In this document: piece after piece, positions 8,549 through 15,010 of the stretch
Position numbering within the stretch: the stretch's first letter is position 1
How the letters are laid out: each line of letters starts with the position of its first letter
Program-made: the position numbers and the translations under genes
Assembly: GCA_903860855.1 (NCBI GenBank)
Contig: CAIOSF010000144.1
Span: 1-18,704, forward strand
DNA: 18,704 bases
Direction of reading: 5' to 3'
From: an uncultured Alphaproteobacteria bacterium
Lineage (GTDB): Bacteria > Pseudomonadota > Alphaproteobacteria > Rickettsiales > Midichloriaceae
Notes under the pieces: generated by a model
The model's database searches: none
What the model was told of the DNA's origin: nothing
The model's input: the letters and a program-made list of their open reading frames with translations, nothing else

Positions 8549-8829
8549 TCTATACTAGGCTTCATTTTAAAAAACCAAGTCATTGCTACTGATTCGTGCA
8601 TCTATTTGCTCATATTTATTTACAATGTATTGTCTTATCGCTCATTATATTATTTTTATCGAGTATTTTAGTACAATGACTATCTCTGAGAGAGTTTCAT
8701 GACTTAATCTAAAGTTCAATTATCCGCATGTTTCTACCGCTATTTGATATATTTTTGCTGATACATTCAAGATTTATCATTGGATGAAGTATACTATAAC
8801 CGGCATGACGAACAGCAAAAGTAAAATAA
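8549..8829 (+). other. AT-rich spacer between cysS and the 8830 gene
   Basis: No ORF of note, no tRNA and no clear terminator for cysS were found. Near the 3' end, TATACT followed directly by ATAAC (about 8790-8800) could serve as a -10 region for the next gene, with only a poor -35 (TTCAAG) 18 nt before it. Otherwise I see nothing specific. Confidence 0.4.
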
Positions 8830-9450
8830 ATGAACAAGTATATTGTAAGTGCTCTCAGTAAAATTATCGTTTTCTCCCCTCTTATCTACAAAGCGGCTAA
8901 GATCGACCATGTAACTTCTCTAGATATGAATGGGAATCTGTGGTGTGGACCTGACTATATGGCAGTGGGCATATTGACTGGGCTTAGCGCTGCCATTGGT
9001 GTGTTTACAAGAGCTGTCATTGGAGATGAAGATGGTGGTATATTGTCAGCCATGCATCAAATGGGGAAAGTCGATGCATGTATACTTGGTGGCACGTATG
9101 GTGTCCATGCTCTTCTTGAGCAGGATGCTGCAACGGTTACATCTGCTGCTATAATCGCTCCTTTTGTTGGTGTCGGTACCGGTGCAGTTCTTGCTCTCAC
9201 ATCTCTTTGTAATGCTGGCATGAACTCTATAGTCGGTGTTACACTTCAGCTTGGGGCCATCGGTTATGGGTTCGGTGCTATTTCGGCCATCGATTTTATG
9301 ATAATGGATCAAGGTATAATGCAGCCTTTATTTGGTGACGATGATCTCCCTTTTATTTGGGAGACATTGAAGGTTGCTGAGACCGGTGCTATGAGCCATG
9401 ATACGAGTGAGCTAAACCATGCTCACTCTGTAGACTTAATAGTAGCGTAA
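8830..9450 (+). CDS. Unrecognised Gly/Ala-rich membrane protein
   Basis: The 206-residue protein is not recognised. It has about four hydrophobic, glycine-rich stretches that could span the membrane: about 44-66 (MAVGILTGLSAAIGVF), 83-96 (ACILGGTYGVHALL), 103-127 (SAAIIAPFVGVGTGAVLALT) and 132-160 (SIVGVTLQLGAIGYGFGAIS). A polar, acidic C-terminal tail of about 40 residues contains GDDDLPFIWETL and several His/Asp/Ser. The GxxxG-like spacing suggests tightly packed helices. It stands alone, with a 280-nt spacer upstream and a terminator-like hairpin downstream, so it is probably a single-gene unit. The start ATG at 8830 follows an A-rich leader without a strong ribosome binding site. Function is unknown; an inner-membrane location is inferred. 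Confidence 0.65.
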   Translation: MNKYIVSALSKIIVFSPLIYKAAKIDHVTSLDMNGNLWCGPDYMAVGILTGLSAAIGVFTRAVIGDEDGGILSAMHQMGKVDACILGGTYGVHALLEQDAATVTSAAIIAPFVGVGTGAVLALTSLCNAGMNSIVGVTLQLGAIGYGFGAISAIDFMIMDQGIMQPLFGDDDLPFIWETLKVAETGAMSHDTSELNHAHSVDLIVA

Positions 9451-9458
9451 TATGTGTT

Positions 9459-9484
9459 AATGGCCTTAGGTCATTGTGTTTTAT
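9459..9484 (+). terminator. Probable intrinsic terminator after the 8830-9450 gene
   Basis: AATGGCC at 9459-9465 pairs with GGTCATT at 9469-9475 (one G-T wobble) around a TTA loop, followed by GTGTTTTAT. It starts 9 nt after the stop codon. The T-tract is short, so termination may be partial. Confidence 0.45.
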
Positions 9485-9603
9485 GGTAATAGCAACTTAA
9501 ATTACTATATATCGCATTTTGTTGTATAATAAGGCTGATAGATCTGGCATTTCTGTTTGAAGAAATTGAAAATGTTATATAAAATCATAATGGTGCCTTG
9601 GTA

Positions 9604-10044
9604 ATGCTTATTAAAAAGTATCCGAATCGTCGTCTTTATGATGTCACAAATAGTGCGTACATCACTCTAGACGATCTTGCATCTTTACTTAGAAAGCACG
9701 ATGATATAAAAGTTGTTGATGCTAAGACAGGGGATGATATCACTCAAATAACCTTGTTACAGGTTTTGATAGAGCAGCAGCAGAAGGGGATAAGTCAATC
9801 CATACTTCCCAATGGTTTTTTGCTGCAGTTGATTAGGATGCAAAGTGAGACATGTAACAAATCATTTGCCGCTTATATCGATATGGCGATGGATTTTTTC
9901 TCTCAAAATACTATTAACATAGAATCTATGATGAACACTAATCCTTTGGGCGCGATGCAAGCGCATTGGCAGAAGATACTGCTTAAAGGAGTGAAGGGCT
10001 ATGTGGATGTTATGAGTGGAAACAAAGGTAAAGACGATATTTAG
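9604..10044 (+). CDS. phaR: Polyhydroxyalkanoate synthesis repressor PhaR-like regulator
   Basis: PhaR proteins bind DNA and PHA granules and repress phasin/PHA genes in Alphaproteobacteria. The N-terminal PHB/PHA accumulation-regulator domain is clear: KKYPNRRLYDVTNSAYITLD, then VVDAKTGDDITQITLLQVLIE, covering about residues 3-60. The helical C-terminal part (LLQLIRMQSETCNKSFAAY, AMDFF) matches the accumulation-regulator repeat. At about 146 residues it is short compared with many free-living relatives. The ATG at 9604 is preferred; a TTG two codons upstream is possible. No PHA synthase or phasin gene is in this window, so the regulatory target is unknown and the protein may have been kept for another role. 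Confidence 0.88.
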   Translation: MLIKKYPNRRLYDVTNSAYITLDDLASLLRKHDDIKVVDAKTGDDITQITLLQVLIEQQQKGISQSILPNGFLLQLIRMQSETCNKSFAAYIDMAMDFFSQNTINIESMMNTNPLGAMQAHWQKILLKGVKGYVDVMSGNKGKDDI

Positions 10045-10056
10045 ACTCGATTCCTA

Positions 10057-10173
10057 ATAGCCTACCTTACGCACAGATTTTGAAAGAACCTCATAAAACT
10101 TGGTCAAAACCGGCGCGGTACCTATTTAGTGAAGTCTAGGAATTTTGCGTCTCTCAGCATTGCCTCATGTAAT
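10057..10173 (+). repeat. MITE-like repeat, copy 1 (degenerate right end)
   Basis: This roughly 117-bp copy is nearly identical over its central 100 bp to the inverted copy at 11917-12043, including ATTTTGAAAGAACCTCATAA, then ACCGGCGCGGTACC, then GGAATTTTGCGTCTCTCAG. Its left end, TACCTTACGCACA, corresponds to the terminal inverted repeat of copy 2. Its right end appears to have lost about 11 bp (TTGCCTCATGTAAT versus the fuller end in copy 2). It begins 12 nt after the phaR stop. No transposase is encoded. Confidence 0.8.
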
Positions 10174-10205
10174 ATATACCAATTCCCGTTTTTAACCAGT
10201 AACAT

Positions 10206-10235
10206 CATCGCTCGGCGATGCCTCGTCACGAGGCA
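10206..10235. repeat. Two tandem compact hairpins
   Basis: CATCGC-TCG-GCGATG (10206-10220) is immediately followed, sharing two bases, by TGCCTCG-TCA-CGAGGCA (10219-10235). Both stems are perfect, with 3-nt loops, and are far more GC-rich than the surroundings. They could be a bidirectional terminator without U-tracts, a protein-binding site, or part of a structured RNA. Confidence 0.55.
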
Positions 10236-10326
10236 CTCAGCAGATCATGGTATAATCCTGTTCATCCCATTGGATTCACAGTCTGTATTTAACACACCTC
10301 GCCCCTCTTTCCTTGTACTGTTTAAT

Positions 10327-10374
10327 TTGACTTTGCTTCCAGCTTGTCTATTACAGTTAGAAACTGGTATAATG
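10327..10374 (+). promoter_or_regulatory. Candidate promoter boxes in the phaR-phoB spacer
   Basis: A perfect TATAAT at 10369-10374 has TTGTCT (10344-10349) 19 nt upstream. A second pair, TTGACT (10327-10332) and TATTAC (10349-10354), is spaced by 16 nt. No plus-strand protein gene lies downstream, so any transcript would be a non-coding RNA or read antisense into phoB. Assigned by eye only. Confidence 0.35.
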
Positions 10375-10380
10375 CGTGCA

Positions 10381-10501
10381 AAGTGAGTTCTTAAGGCTCT
10401 CACACCCTAAAGCACCATCCATTCCTATCTCACAGACAATATGTTGATATTTGGTTGAGAAGGATAGATGGTGTACTGATACCGTTATATTGTGATTTTT
10501 T
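10381..10501 (+). ncRNA. Candidate small structured RNA
   Basis: Downstream of the TATAAT box the sequence can form a small hairpin (GTGAG 10383-10387 with CTCAC 10399-10403). It then forms a long imperfect stem in which CACCATC (10413-10419) pairs exactly with GATGGTG (10467-10473), extended inward by further A-U, C-G and G-U pairs. A run of six T lies at 10496-10501. I could not match it to SRP RNA, 6S RNA, RNase P RNA or tmRNA by eye. It may be a novel sRNA or a decayed repeat. Confidence 0.22.
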
Positions 10502-10505
10502 GTGT

Positions 10506-10562
10506 ATAGGATCACTCGTTCCTTAAATATCCGCTGTAAGCGGCAGGGGACTAAGATCCTAT
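10506..10562. other. Two-layer stem near the 3' end of phoB
   Basis: ATAGGATC (10506-10513) is perfectly complementary to GATCCTAT (10555-10562), and between them CCGCT-GTA-AGCGG (10531-10543) forms an inner hairpin. It sits 45 nt beyond the phoB stop on the minus strand, so it could be the 3' UTR or terminator structure of phoB, or the end of a plus-strand small RNA. Confidence 0.4.
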
Positions 10563-10607
10563 CAAGAGATTAAGTAGGTAACAGCGGGCACCACGTCGAA
10601 TCACATG

Positions 10608-11309
10608 TCAAACGCTTAGTTTATATCCAGCCAAACGCACTGTCTTGATAACATCGATGTTATCGGGACTAGCTCCCAAGAGAGCCTTGCGTAACCTTGT
10701 TATGTGTACGTCAACTGTGCGAGCATCAACTTCGAGATCAACTCCCCACACTCTATTAATCAGAGTATCGCGTGATAAGACCCTATTGGGGTTCTCCATG
10801 AGAGTTTGAAGAATCTGAAACTCTATGGGCGCGAGCTTTATGTCCTTGCTCGAGCGTGTTACAGTATAGGAAGATAAATCCATCTCAACATCTTGAAAAC
10901 GCAAAAGCTTATCAGCAAATGCAGGTCTGATGCGTCTTAAGACCGCCCTCATTCTTGCTAATAGCTCAACCGGTGCGAAGGGCTTTGTTATATAATCATC
11001 AGCACCCCGCTCTAACCCTGTGACTTTATCAAGATCATCATCCTTCGCTGATATCATGATGATGGGGATATTGGCTGTTTCTTGATGGCCGCGTAGAGCC
11101 ATACACACATCTATACCGGAGCGCGAAGGTAACATCCAGTCCAATAGAATGATATCTGGTTTCTCGGCTTTAGCTGCCTCTATCCCTTCTTCTCCATCGG
11201 TTACAAAGCTAACGTTATACCCCTCCTTTTGCAGATTATAGGTAATTACCGTAGCTATAGATTTGTCATCTTCAACTACTAGCACTGTTGGTTTTAACGC
11301 TTTGCTCAT
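10608..11309 (-). CDS. phoB: PhoB-type response regulator (OmpR family)
   Basis: This two-component response regulator has a receiver domain (about 7-122) and a winged-helix DNA-binding domain (about 135-232). The acidic pocket residues are in VVEDDKS, the phospho-acceptor is D57 in LLDWMLPSRSG (very close to PhoB of other Proteobacteria), the switch Ser is S87 (MISAKDD) and the conserved Lys is K109 (ITKPF). The recognition-helix region reads RTVDVHITRLRKALL and the wing VRLAGYKL. An AAGGAA tract lies just before the ATG. No sensor kinase or pst/phoU gene is adjacent, so it is an orphan here and its phosphate role is inferred from similarity; other OmpR-class roles are possible. It and rbfA lie between two inverted MITE-like repeats. 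Confidence 0.87.
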   Translation of the reverse strand: MSKALKPTVLVVEDDKSIATVITYNLQKEGYNVSFVTDGEEGIEAAKAEKPDIILLDWMLPSRSGIDVCMALRGHQETANIPIIMISAKDDDLDKVTGLERGADDYITKPFAPVELLARMRAVLRRIRPAFADKLLRFQDVEMDLSSYTVTRSSKDIKLAPIEFQILQTLMENPNRVLSRDTLINRVWGVDLEVDARTVDVHITRLRKALLGASPDNIDVIKTVRLAGYKLSV

Positions 11310-11388
11310 ATATTCCTTACGACAGTAAATTACCAGTATACTTAATCAAGTTTAATTAGAAATCAAATGCTTTTTTCATAAGCCCAGC

Positions 11389-11757
11389 CTATTCGGTTAT
11401 TTTACTGAAAACTTCGTTCAGTTTTTGTAAACCGTCAGGACTTTTATCCAGAGTAAACTGTATATTAGGAGTATACTTGGTTCTAAGATTTTTAGCTACC
11501 AGGTTGCGAGCTTCATATGACAGATTTTTATTCAAAACCTTCATATAATCAATAATAGAGACTGAAGCATCATTCCTAATAGCTACCAGGACTGTGGCGT
11601 TGTGTAGATCTGGACTTACTTTAACATCGGTAATGCTTATGAAGTCTCCACGAATCCCAGGATGTGCCAGATCTCCCTTCAATAGAGCTATGCTGATCAG
11701 CTCTTGAATTGTTCTTGCTACCATCATTTGTCTGTGGGATGGTCCTTTTGCGTGCAT
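11389..11757 (-). CDS. rbfA: 30S ribosome-binding factor RbfA
   Basis: RbfA is a small KH-fold protein that binds the 30S subunit during late 16S rRNA maturation and is needed for cold adaptation in E. coli. The 122-residue protein shows the family pattern: an N-terminal SHRQMMVARTIQELISIALL helix, ITDVKVSPDLHNATVLVAI (the ITxVxxSxDLxxAxV motif), then LRTKYTPNIQFTLDKSPDG (the LRxxPxLxFxxD motif). Length is normal. It lies 79 nt upstream of phoB on the same strand, so the two may share a transcript; the usual infB and truB neighbours are absent. Confidence 0.92.
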   Translation of the reverse strand: MHAKGPSHRQMMVARTIQELISIALLKGDLAHPGIRGDFISITDVKVSPDLHNATVLVAIRNDASVSIIDYMKVLNKNLSYEARNLVAKNLRTKYTPNIQFTLDKSPDGLQKLNEVFSKITE

Positions 11758-12114
11758 AGCAATGTTCTAGTTAAAGTCATTATAAGTTGCATTATTGTAT
11801 AGATAAACTTCTTTATGGTCAAATTAAATTAGTTTATATAGGTATGCTGTAGTTGATGATTCATAGGTGGTAGTCAATAACTCTATATTAAATAAAGTAA
11901 ATAGCTAAGTTCCTTTAATTACGCACCTTACGCAAGGCAATACTGAGAGACGCAAAATTCCTGGAATTCACTAAATAGGTACCGCGCCGGTTTTGACCAA
12001 GTTTTATGAGGTTCTTTCAAAATTTGTGCATAAGGTGAGTAATCATAATATTAATATGATAATTTCAGATAGTTATACCACCAATATATCCCTGAACAAA
12101 GGTCTCCCTAATTG
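11758..12114. other. 357-nt spacer between the glycosyltransferase and rbfA
   Basis: It is AT-rich and contains the second MITE-like copy (11917-12043). Next to the repeat lies an AT-rich palindrome (ATCATA at 12042-12047 with TATGAT about 7 nt later). The 160 nt just upstream of rbfA presumably hold its promoter, but no convincing boxes were identified. No ORF is supported. Confidence 0.5.
11917..12043 (-). repeat. MITE-like repeat, copy 2 (complete ends)
   Basis: This 127-bp element is inverted relative to copy 1 at 10057-10173. The ends form an imperfect terminal inverted repeat: ATTACGCACCTTACGCA on the left and, reverse-complemented, ATTACTCACCTTATGCA on the right (15 of 17 identical). 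Inside lies a perfect AATTCCTGGAATT palindrome. There is no coding capacity, so it would need a transposase in trans. I did not find an unambiguous target duplication. Confidence 0.8.
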
Positions 12115-13842
12115 CTAGGCCACATCATCAGGTAGTATTACCTCTCTTAAGTTATCGATAAGGCGATCCATTGAGAATTGGTTCAAGCAATCATTATAAG
12201 CATTCGTTACATACCTTTTACGCTCATCCGGGTTATGTACCATGCACTCTATCGCGTGTGCCAGACCGTAATGATCACCGGCTTTAAAAAGTAGACCGTT
12301 CACTTCATGCTGCATTATATCGGTAATTCCATCTATATTAGAGGCGATGACTGGAACTTTACGAGCCATAGCTTCCAGTATTACAATACCAAAAGCTTCC
12401 TGGAGCGAAGGTAGGCAAAAAATGTCTATATCAGCAAAAAACTTGTTTTTATCATGGACAAGCCCCAACATCTCAACTCTATCCTCTAGATTGTGCCAAA
12501 AGATATGCTTCTTTATGACCTTAGCGTACTTACCATCTCCCCCTATGATCAGCTTGCAATCCATACCCATCCTCATTGCCAGCACTCCTATGGCCCTAAT
12601 AAGATACTGGACTCCCTTATTCTTCACAAGACGACCAAGAAATCCTATTCTGATTGTGCCTTGTACCTTATGTTCAGTTTTAGCCTCTAGGTTGGGCTTC
12701 TTTTGAAGCCATTCATCATGGGATTTGACATTCAAATTAACGGCTTCCTCACATCTTACATCAGATCCCTTCTTTAGCCTTGGAGCTGGTACTGATAGGT
12801 GTGGGCCATAGGGAAGAGGTAAGCGATCAGAAGAGCATCGGGATGGAACGACCGTTTCGCCATCAACCCTCCCTATGGTTGTCACCTGCTGCTCAATATT
12901 TGCATGATCTTCAGCGGCATAGTAGTAGGTTGATAGTCTTTGGTCATGGAGAGAGTTATGATCATTCGCAGGATATTGATCATCAGCTCTATCATATGCT
13001 ATTGACTGCGAGTCCCTTAGCTCATCGGTAACTATTGTACCAGATCCTGTCTTGAGGTCTTGCTTCTTTGTTTGTTTCTCTTCTATATTCAATATCATCC
13101 TGCTGCCTGCTGCTCGTTCCTTGCCTTTGGTCTCCTCTGCGTTCTCTGTTGGCCTATTAGATTGTGGGATAGAGGCGATATTATATATGCATACACCTTT
13201 AGTACCAGCTTGGGATGCTATTAACTTATTGACGCCTATGACCCTATCGCTATACAGAGACCATGCCCAAGCCGATATCTTTGAGCTGTACATCGTATGC
13301 CTGACGGGGATGAAGATGGTGGGTTTTTTGTAAAACATCAGGGATAGGCGTGATACAATGAGCGAGTGTCTACCATGGGCAATTATCACATCAGGCTGAA
13401 ATTTACGAAGCATCTCGAGCAATTGGCTCGCTGCCTTCATTCTGTGCCAGAAACTAAAGCCGTATTCCAATAGTGCTACCTCATCCGCTGAATACTGGAA
13501 TTTATCCAACATCCCAGCCTTACTGTTCACAACGGTGAGAACATTGCAAAAGGTTTGTAGTGCATGAGTATAATCAAGAAACGCCTGTTCCATTCCTCCG
13601 AACCCATCATTGATCATTAGATGGAGGACCTTTTTCTGATAATGCTTATGATTTCTATGTTCTTCACTCCTCATGGTCCTATTGATATGCTCTTTTTCAT
13701 TGTGCGCTTCTGCATTCAAGTTCGTCGCTGCTAGATATTCCATTGGTGAGTGAGGGGTGATGGGCTTAACCTTGAACCCGCTGAGCGCTTCATCACGAAG
13801 CATCATCTCTATAGACCGTTCATTCTTTTTAGTGTTTCCCAT
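12115..13842 (-). CDS. Family 4-like GT-B glycosyltransferase with a large internal insertion
   Basis: This is a retaining GT-B glycosyltransferase, probably acting in envelope or glycolipid synthesis; the sugar and acceptor cannot be read from sequence. The N-terminal Rossmann domain is visible from about 70 (KVLHLMINDGFGGMEQAF) to 225 (VIGVNKLIAS). The C-terminal donor-binding domain starts at about 396 (TIRIGFLGRLVKNKGVQYLI) and includes IIGGDGKYA and the E482-x7-E490 motif (EAFGIVILE) near SNIDGITDI. Between them lies about 170 residues (226-395) of polar, low-conservation sequence rich in Asp, His, Ser, Gln and Tyr, where typical enzymes have a short linker. An N-terminal extension of about 66 residues is also polar. 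The start has GAGGAG just upstream and lies 34 nt after the cyclophilin gene, so the two are likely an operon. Overall length of 575 is well above the usual 360-400. Confidence 0.88.
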   Translation of the reverse strand: MGNTKKNERSIEMMLRDEALSGFKVKPITPHSPMEYLAATNLNAEAHNEKEHINRTMRSEEHRNHKHYQKKVLHLMINDGFGGMEQAFLDYTHALQTFCNVLTVVNSKAGMLDKFQYSADEVALLEYGFSFWHRMKAASQLLEMLRKFQPDVIIAHGRHSLIVSRLSLMFYKKPTIFIPVRHTMYSSKISAWAWSLYSDRVIGVNKLIASQAGTKGVCIYNIASIPQSNRPTENAEETKGKERAAGSRMILNIEEKQTKKQDLKTGSGTIVTDELRDSQSIAYDRADDQYPANDHNSLHDQRLSTYYYAAEDHANIEQQVTTIGRVDGETVVPSRCSSDRLPLPYGPHLSVPAPRLKKGSDVRCEEAVNLNVKSHDEWLQKKPNLEAKTEHKVQGTIRIGFLGRLVKNKGVQYLIRAIGVLAMRMGMDCKLIIGGDGKYAKVIKKHIFWHNLEDRVEMLGLVHDKNKFFADIDIFCLPSLQEAFGIVILEAMARKVPVIASNIDGITDIMQHEVNGLLFKAGDHYGLAHAIECMVHNPDERKRYVTNAYNDCLNQFSMDRLIDNLREVILPDDVA

Positions 13843-13876
13843 GAGCTCCTCAATTATTTTTTTACTTCTACTTAAC

Positions 13877-14668
13877 TTACTCGCATGCGAAAGTTTCGAT
13901 TGTAAGCTCTTTAGGCTTACCTAATTGCATGGAGACGATGCGATCAGGATTTACAACGGTGCCATTATTTCTCGAGTCTCCTTTTTTGATTTGATCAATA
14001 TTGTTCATACCATATACCACCTTACCAAAAGCTGTATATTGACTATCAAGTTGAGGTGTGTCGGCTAACATAATGAAGAACTGACTGTTAGCGCTGTTTG
14101 TATCATTAGTCCTAGCCATTGAGACGACTCCCCTCACATGTTTAATGCTATTGAATTCGGCTTGTAAGTTTGGCTTATTGCTATTACCTGATCCAGTGCC
14201 GGTTGGATCACCAGTTTGTACCATAAAATTGTCTATAACACGATGAAATGCTAGCCCATTATAGAAATTGCTCTGCACTAAGTCTCTTATGCGCTGTACG
14301 TGATTTGGGGCTTTATTGGGACAAAGTTGTATCACGACGGGGCCAGATTTCAGATTCATTGTTATAAAATTATCATAAGCCCCTGTTAGATCACCGGCTT
14401 TATTTGGTGAAGCCAACTGGTCAGGTCCTGAGGACACGCTCTGATCTGCTGACAGCGTTGGATAAGACTGATCGCTTATTTCTGATGGCATTTCATTACT
14501 CTGATAGGTTGCTTGGGAAGCCGAGGCAGCATCTATGCTAATGCCAAGTCCTACCAGGCAAAATGGAATAGAGAGCGCTAGGCTTTTTGTACAGCCTGCG
14601 GTAGCCGATACGCCACGCCGAGTAAGGGTAATAATAGCGCTAAGAACGATAAAATAAAAAAACACCAT
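13877..14668 (-). CDS. Exported cyclophilin-type peptidyl-prolyl cis-trans isomerase
   Basis: Cyclophilins catalyse prolyl bond isomerisation during protein folding. The catalytic domain spans about 97-255: FHRVIDNFMVQTGDPTGTGSG (R143 and Q151 active-site residues), VVSMART, NSQFFIML, and LDSQYTAFGKVVYG, where a Leu replaces the Trp of eukaryotic enzymes, as usual for bacterial forms. The N-terminus has two hydrophobic stretches (about 2-15 and 29-48) separated by Arg-Arg, with an AASAS sequence near 47-51 suited to signal-peptidase cleavage; a polar Ser/Gln-rich spacer (52-95) follows. A periplasmic or membrane-tethered location is therefore likely. A TTGGAG ribosome binding site precedes the ATG. 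The downstream glycosyltransferase starts 34 nt after the stop. It could be called ppiA-like, but the symbol is not certain. Confidence 0.9.
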   Translation of the reverse strand: MVFFYFIVLSAIITLTRRGVSATAGCTKSLALSIPFCLVGLGISIDAASASQATYQSNEMPSEISDQSYPTLSADQSVSSGPDQLASPNKAGDLTGAYDNFITMNLKSGPVVIQLCPNKAPNHVQRIRDLVQSNFYNGLAFHRVIDNFMVQTGDPTGTGSGNSNKPNLQAEFNSIKHVRGVVSMARTNDTNSANSQFFIMLADTPQLDSQYTAFGKVVYGMNNIDQIKKGDSRNNGTVVNPDRIVSMQLGKPKELTIETFACE

Positions 14669-15010
14669 ATTAATAAATTCTCCAAAGTTACATAATCGTA
14701 GCCTTCAAACCTGTCTAAGGCTTTAGACTTCACATTTCAATAGTACACATATTTTTAGTATTACAAATACATTTGTTTTCTACTTAAAAGAGAAAATGAT
14801 TAAAGTAAATTGACTACATTCAAATAGTATTCATAGATTTTTAAAAAACGATCAATATTTCGATAAATCTTACTAATAAACTTGGGATGACACGTTGTAT
14901 TCTCTTGAGAAAGCATTACGATCATGAGCATTCATTATGAATCCAAGCTATGGGGTAACATTCAATGACGACAAAAGCGATAAGAAAATCTGTTGAAAAA
15001 TCAGTAAGTA
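14669..15010. other. 342-nt divergent spacer with a possible promoter
   Basis: This AT-rich spacer separates the minus-strand cyclophilin gene from the plus-strand 15011 gene. TTGACT at 14810-14815 is followed after 17 nt by ATAGAT (14833-14838), a weak plus-strand promoter candidate. At 14965 an ATG opens a 29-codon frame that ends at about 15054 and overlaps the next gene in another frame. No RNA gene or repeat was seen. Confidence 0.4.

Larger units (their letters stand above)
10045..10607. other. 563-nt intergenic region, rich in repeats and hairpins
   Basis: Between phaR (plus) and phoB (minus), whose 3' ends face each other, lie a MITE-like repeat (10057-10173), two tandem compact hairpins (10206-10235), promoter-like boxes (10327-10374), a long imperfect stem (10413-10473) and a two-layer stem (10506-10562). 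An 85-codon frame at 10129-10386 begins inside the MITE and has no credible start or protein character. A convergent spacer would normally be short, so the length here is notable. Confidence 0.6.

Noticed and set aside
10129..10386. 85-codon plus-strand frame in the phaR-phoB spacer
   Set aside because: It begins at a GTG inside the MITE-like repeat, has no ribosome binding site and crosses hairpins; the translation has no protein-family character.
10381..10501. 6S RNA, SRP RNA or tmRNA in the hairpin-rich spacer
   Set aside because: I could not find the SRP GGAAG/AGCAG loop, the 6S closing stem or a tmRNA tRNA-like end; only a generic structured-RNA candidate is supported.
12347..13333. Several plus-strand frames opposite the glycosyltransferase, including across its insertion
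   Set aside because: They are antisense shadows of a gene with clear domains on both sides of the insertion and lack start signals.
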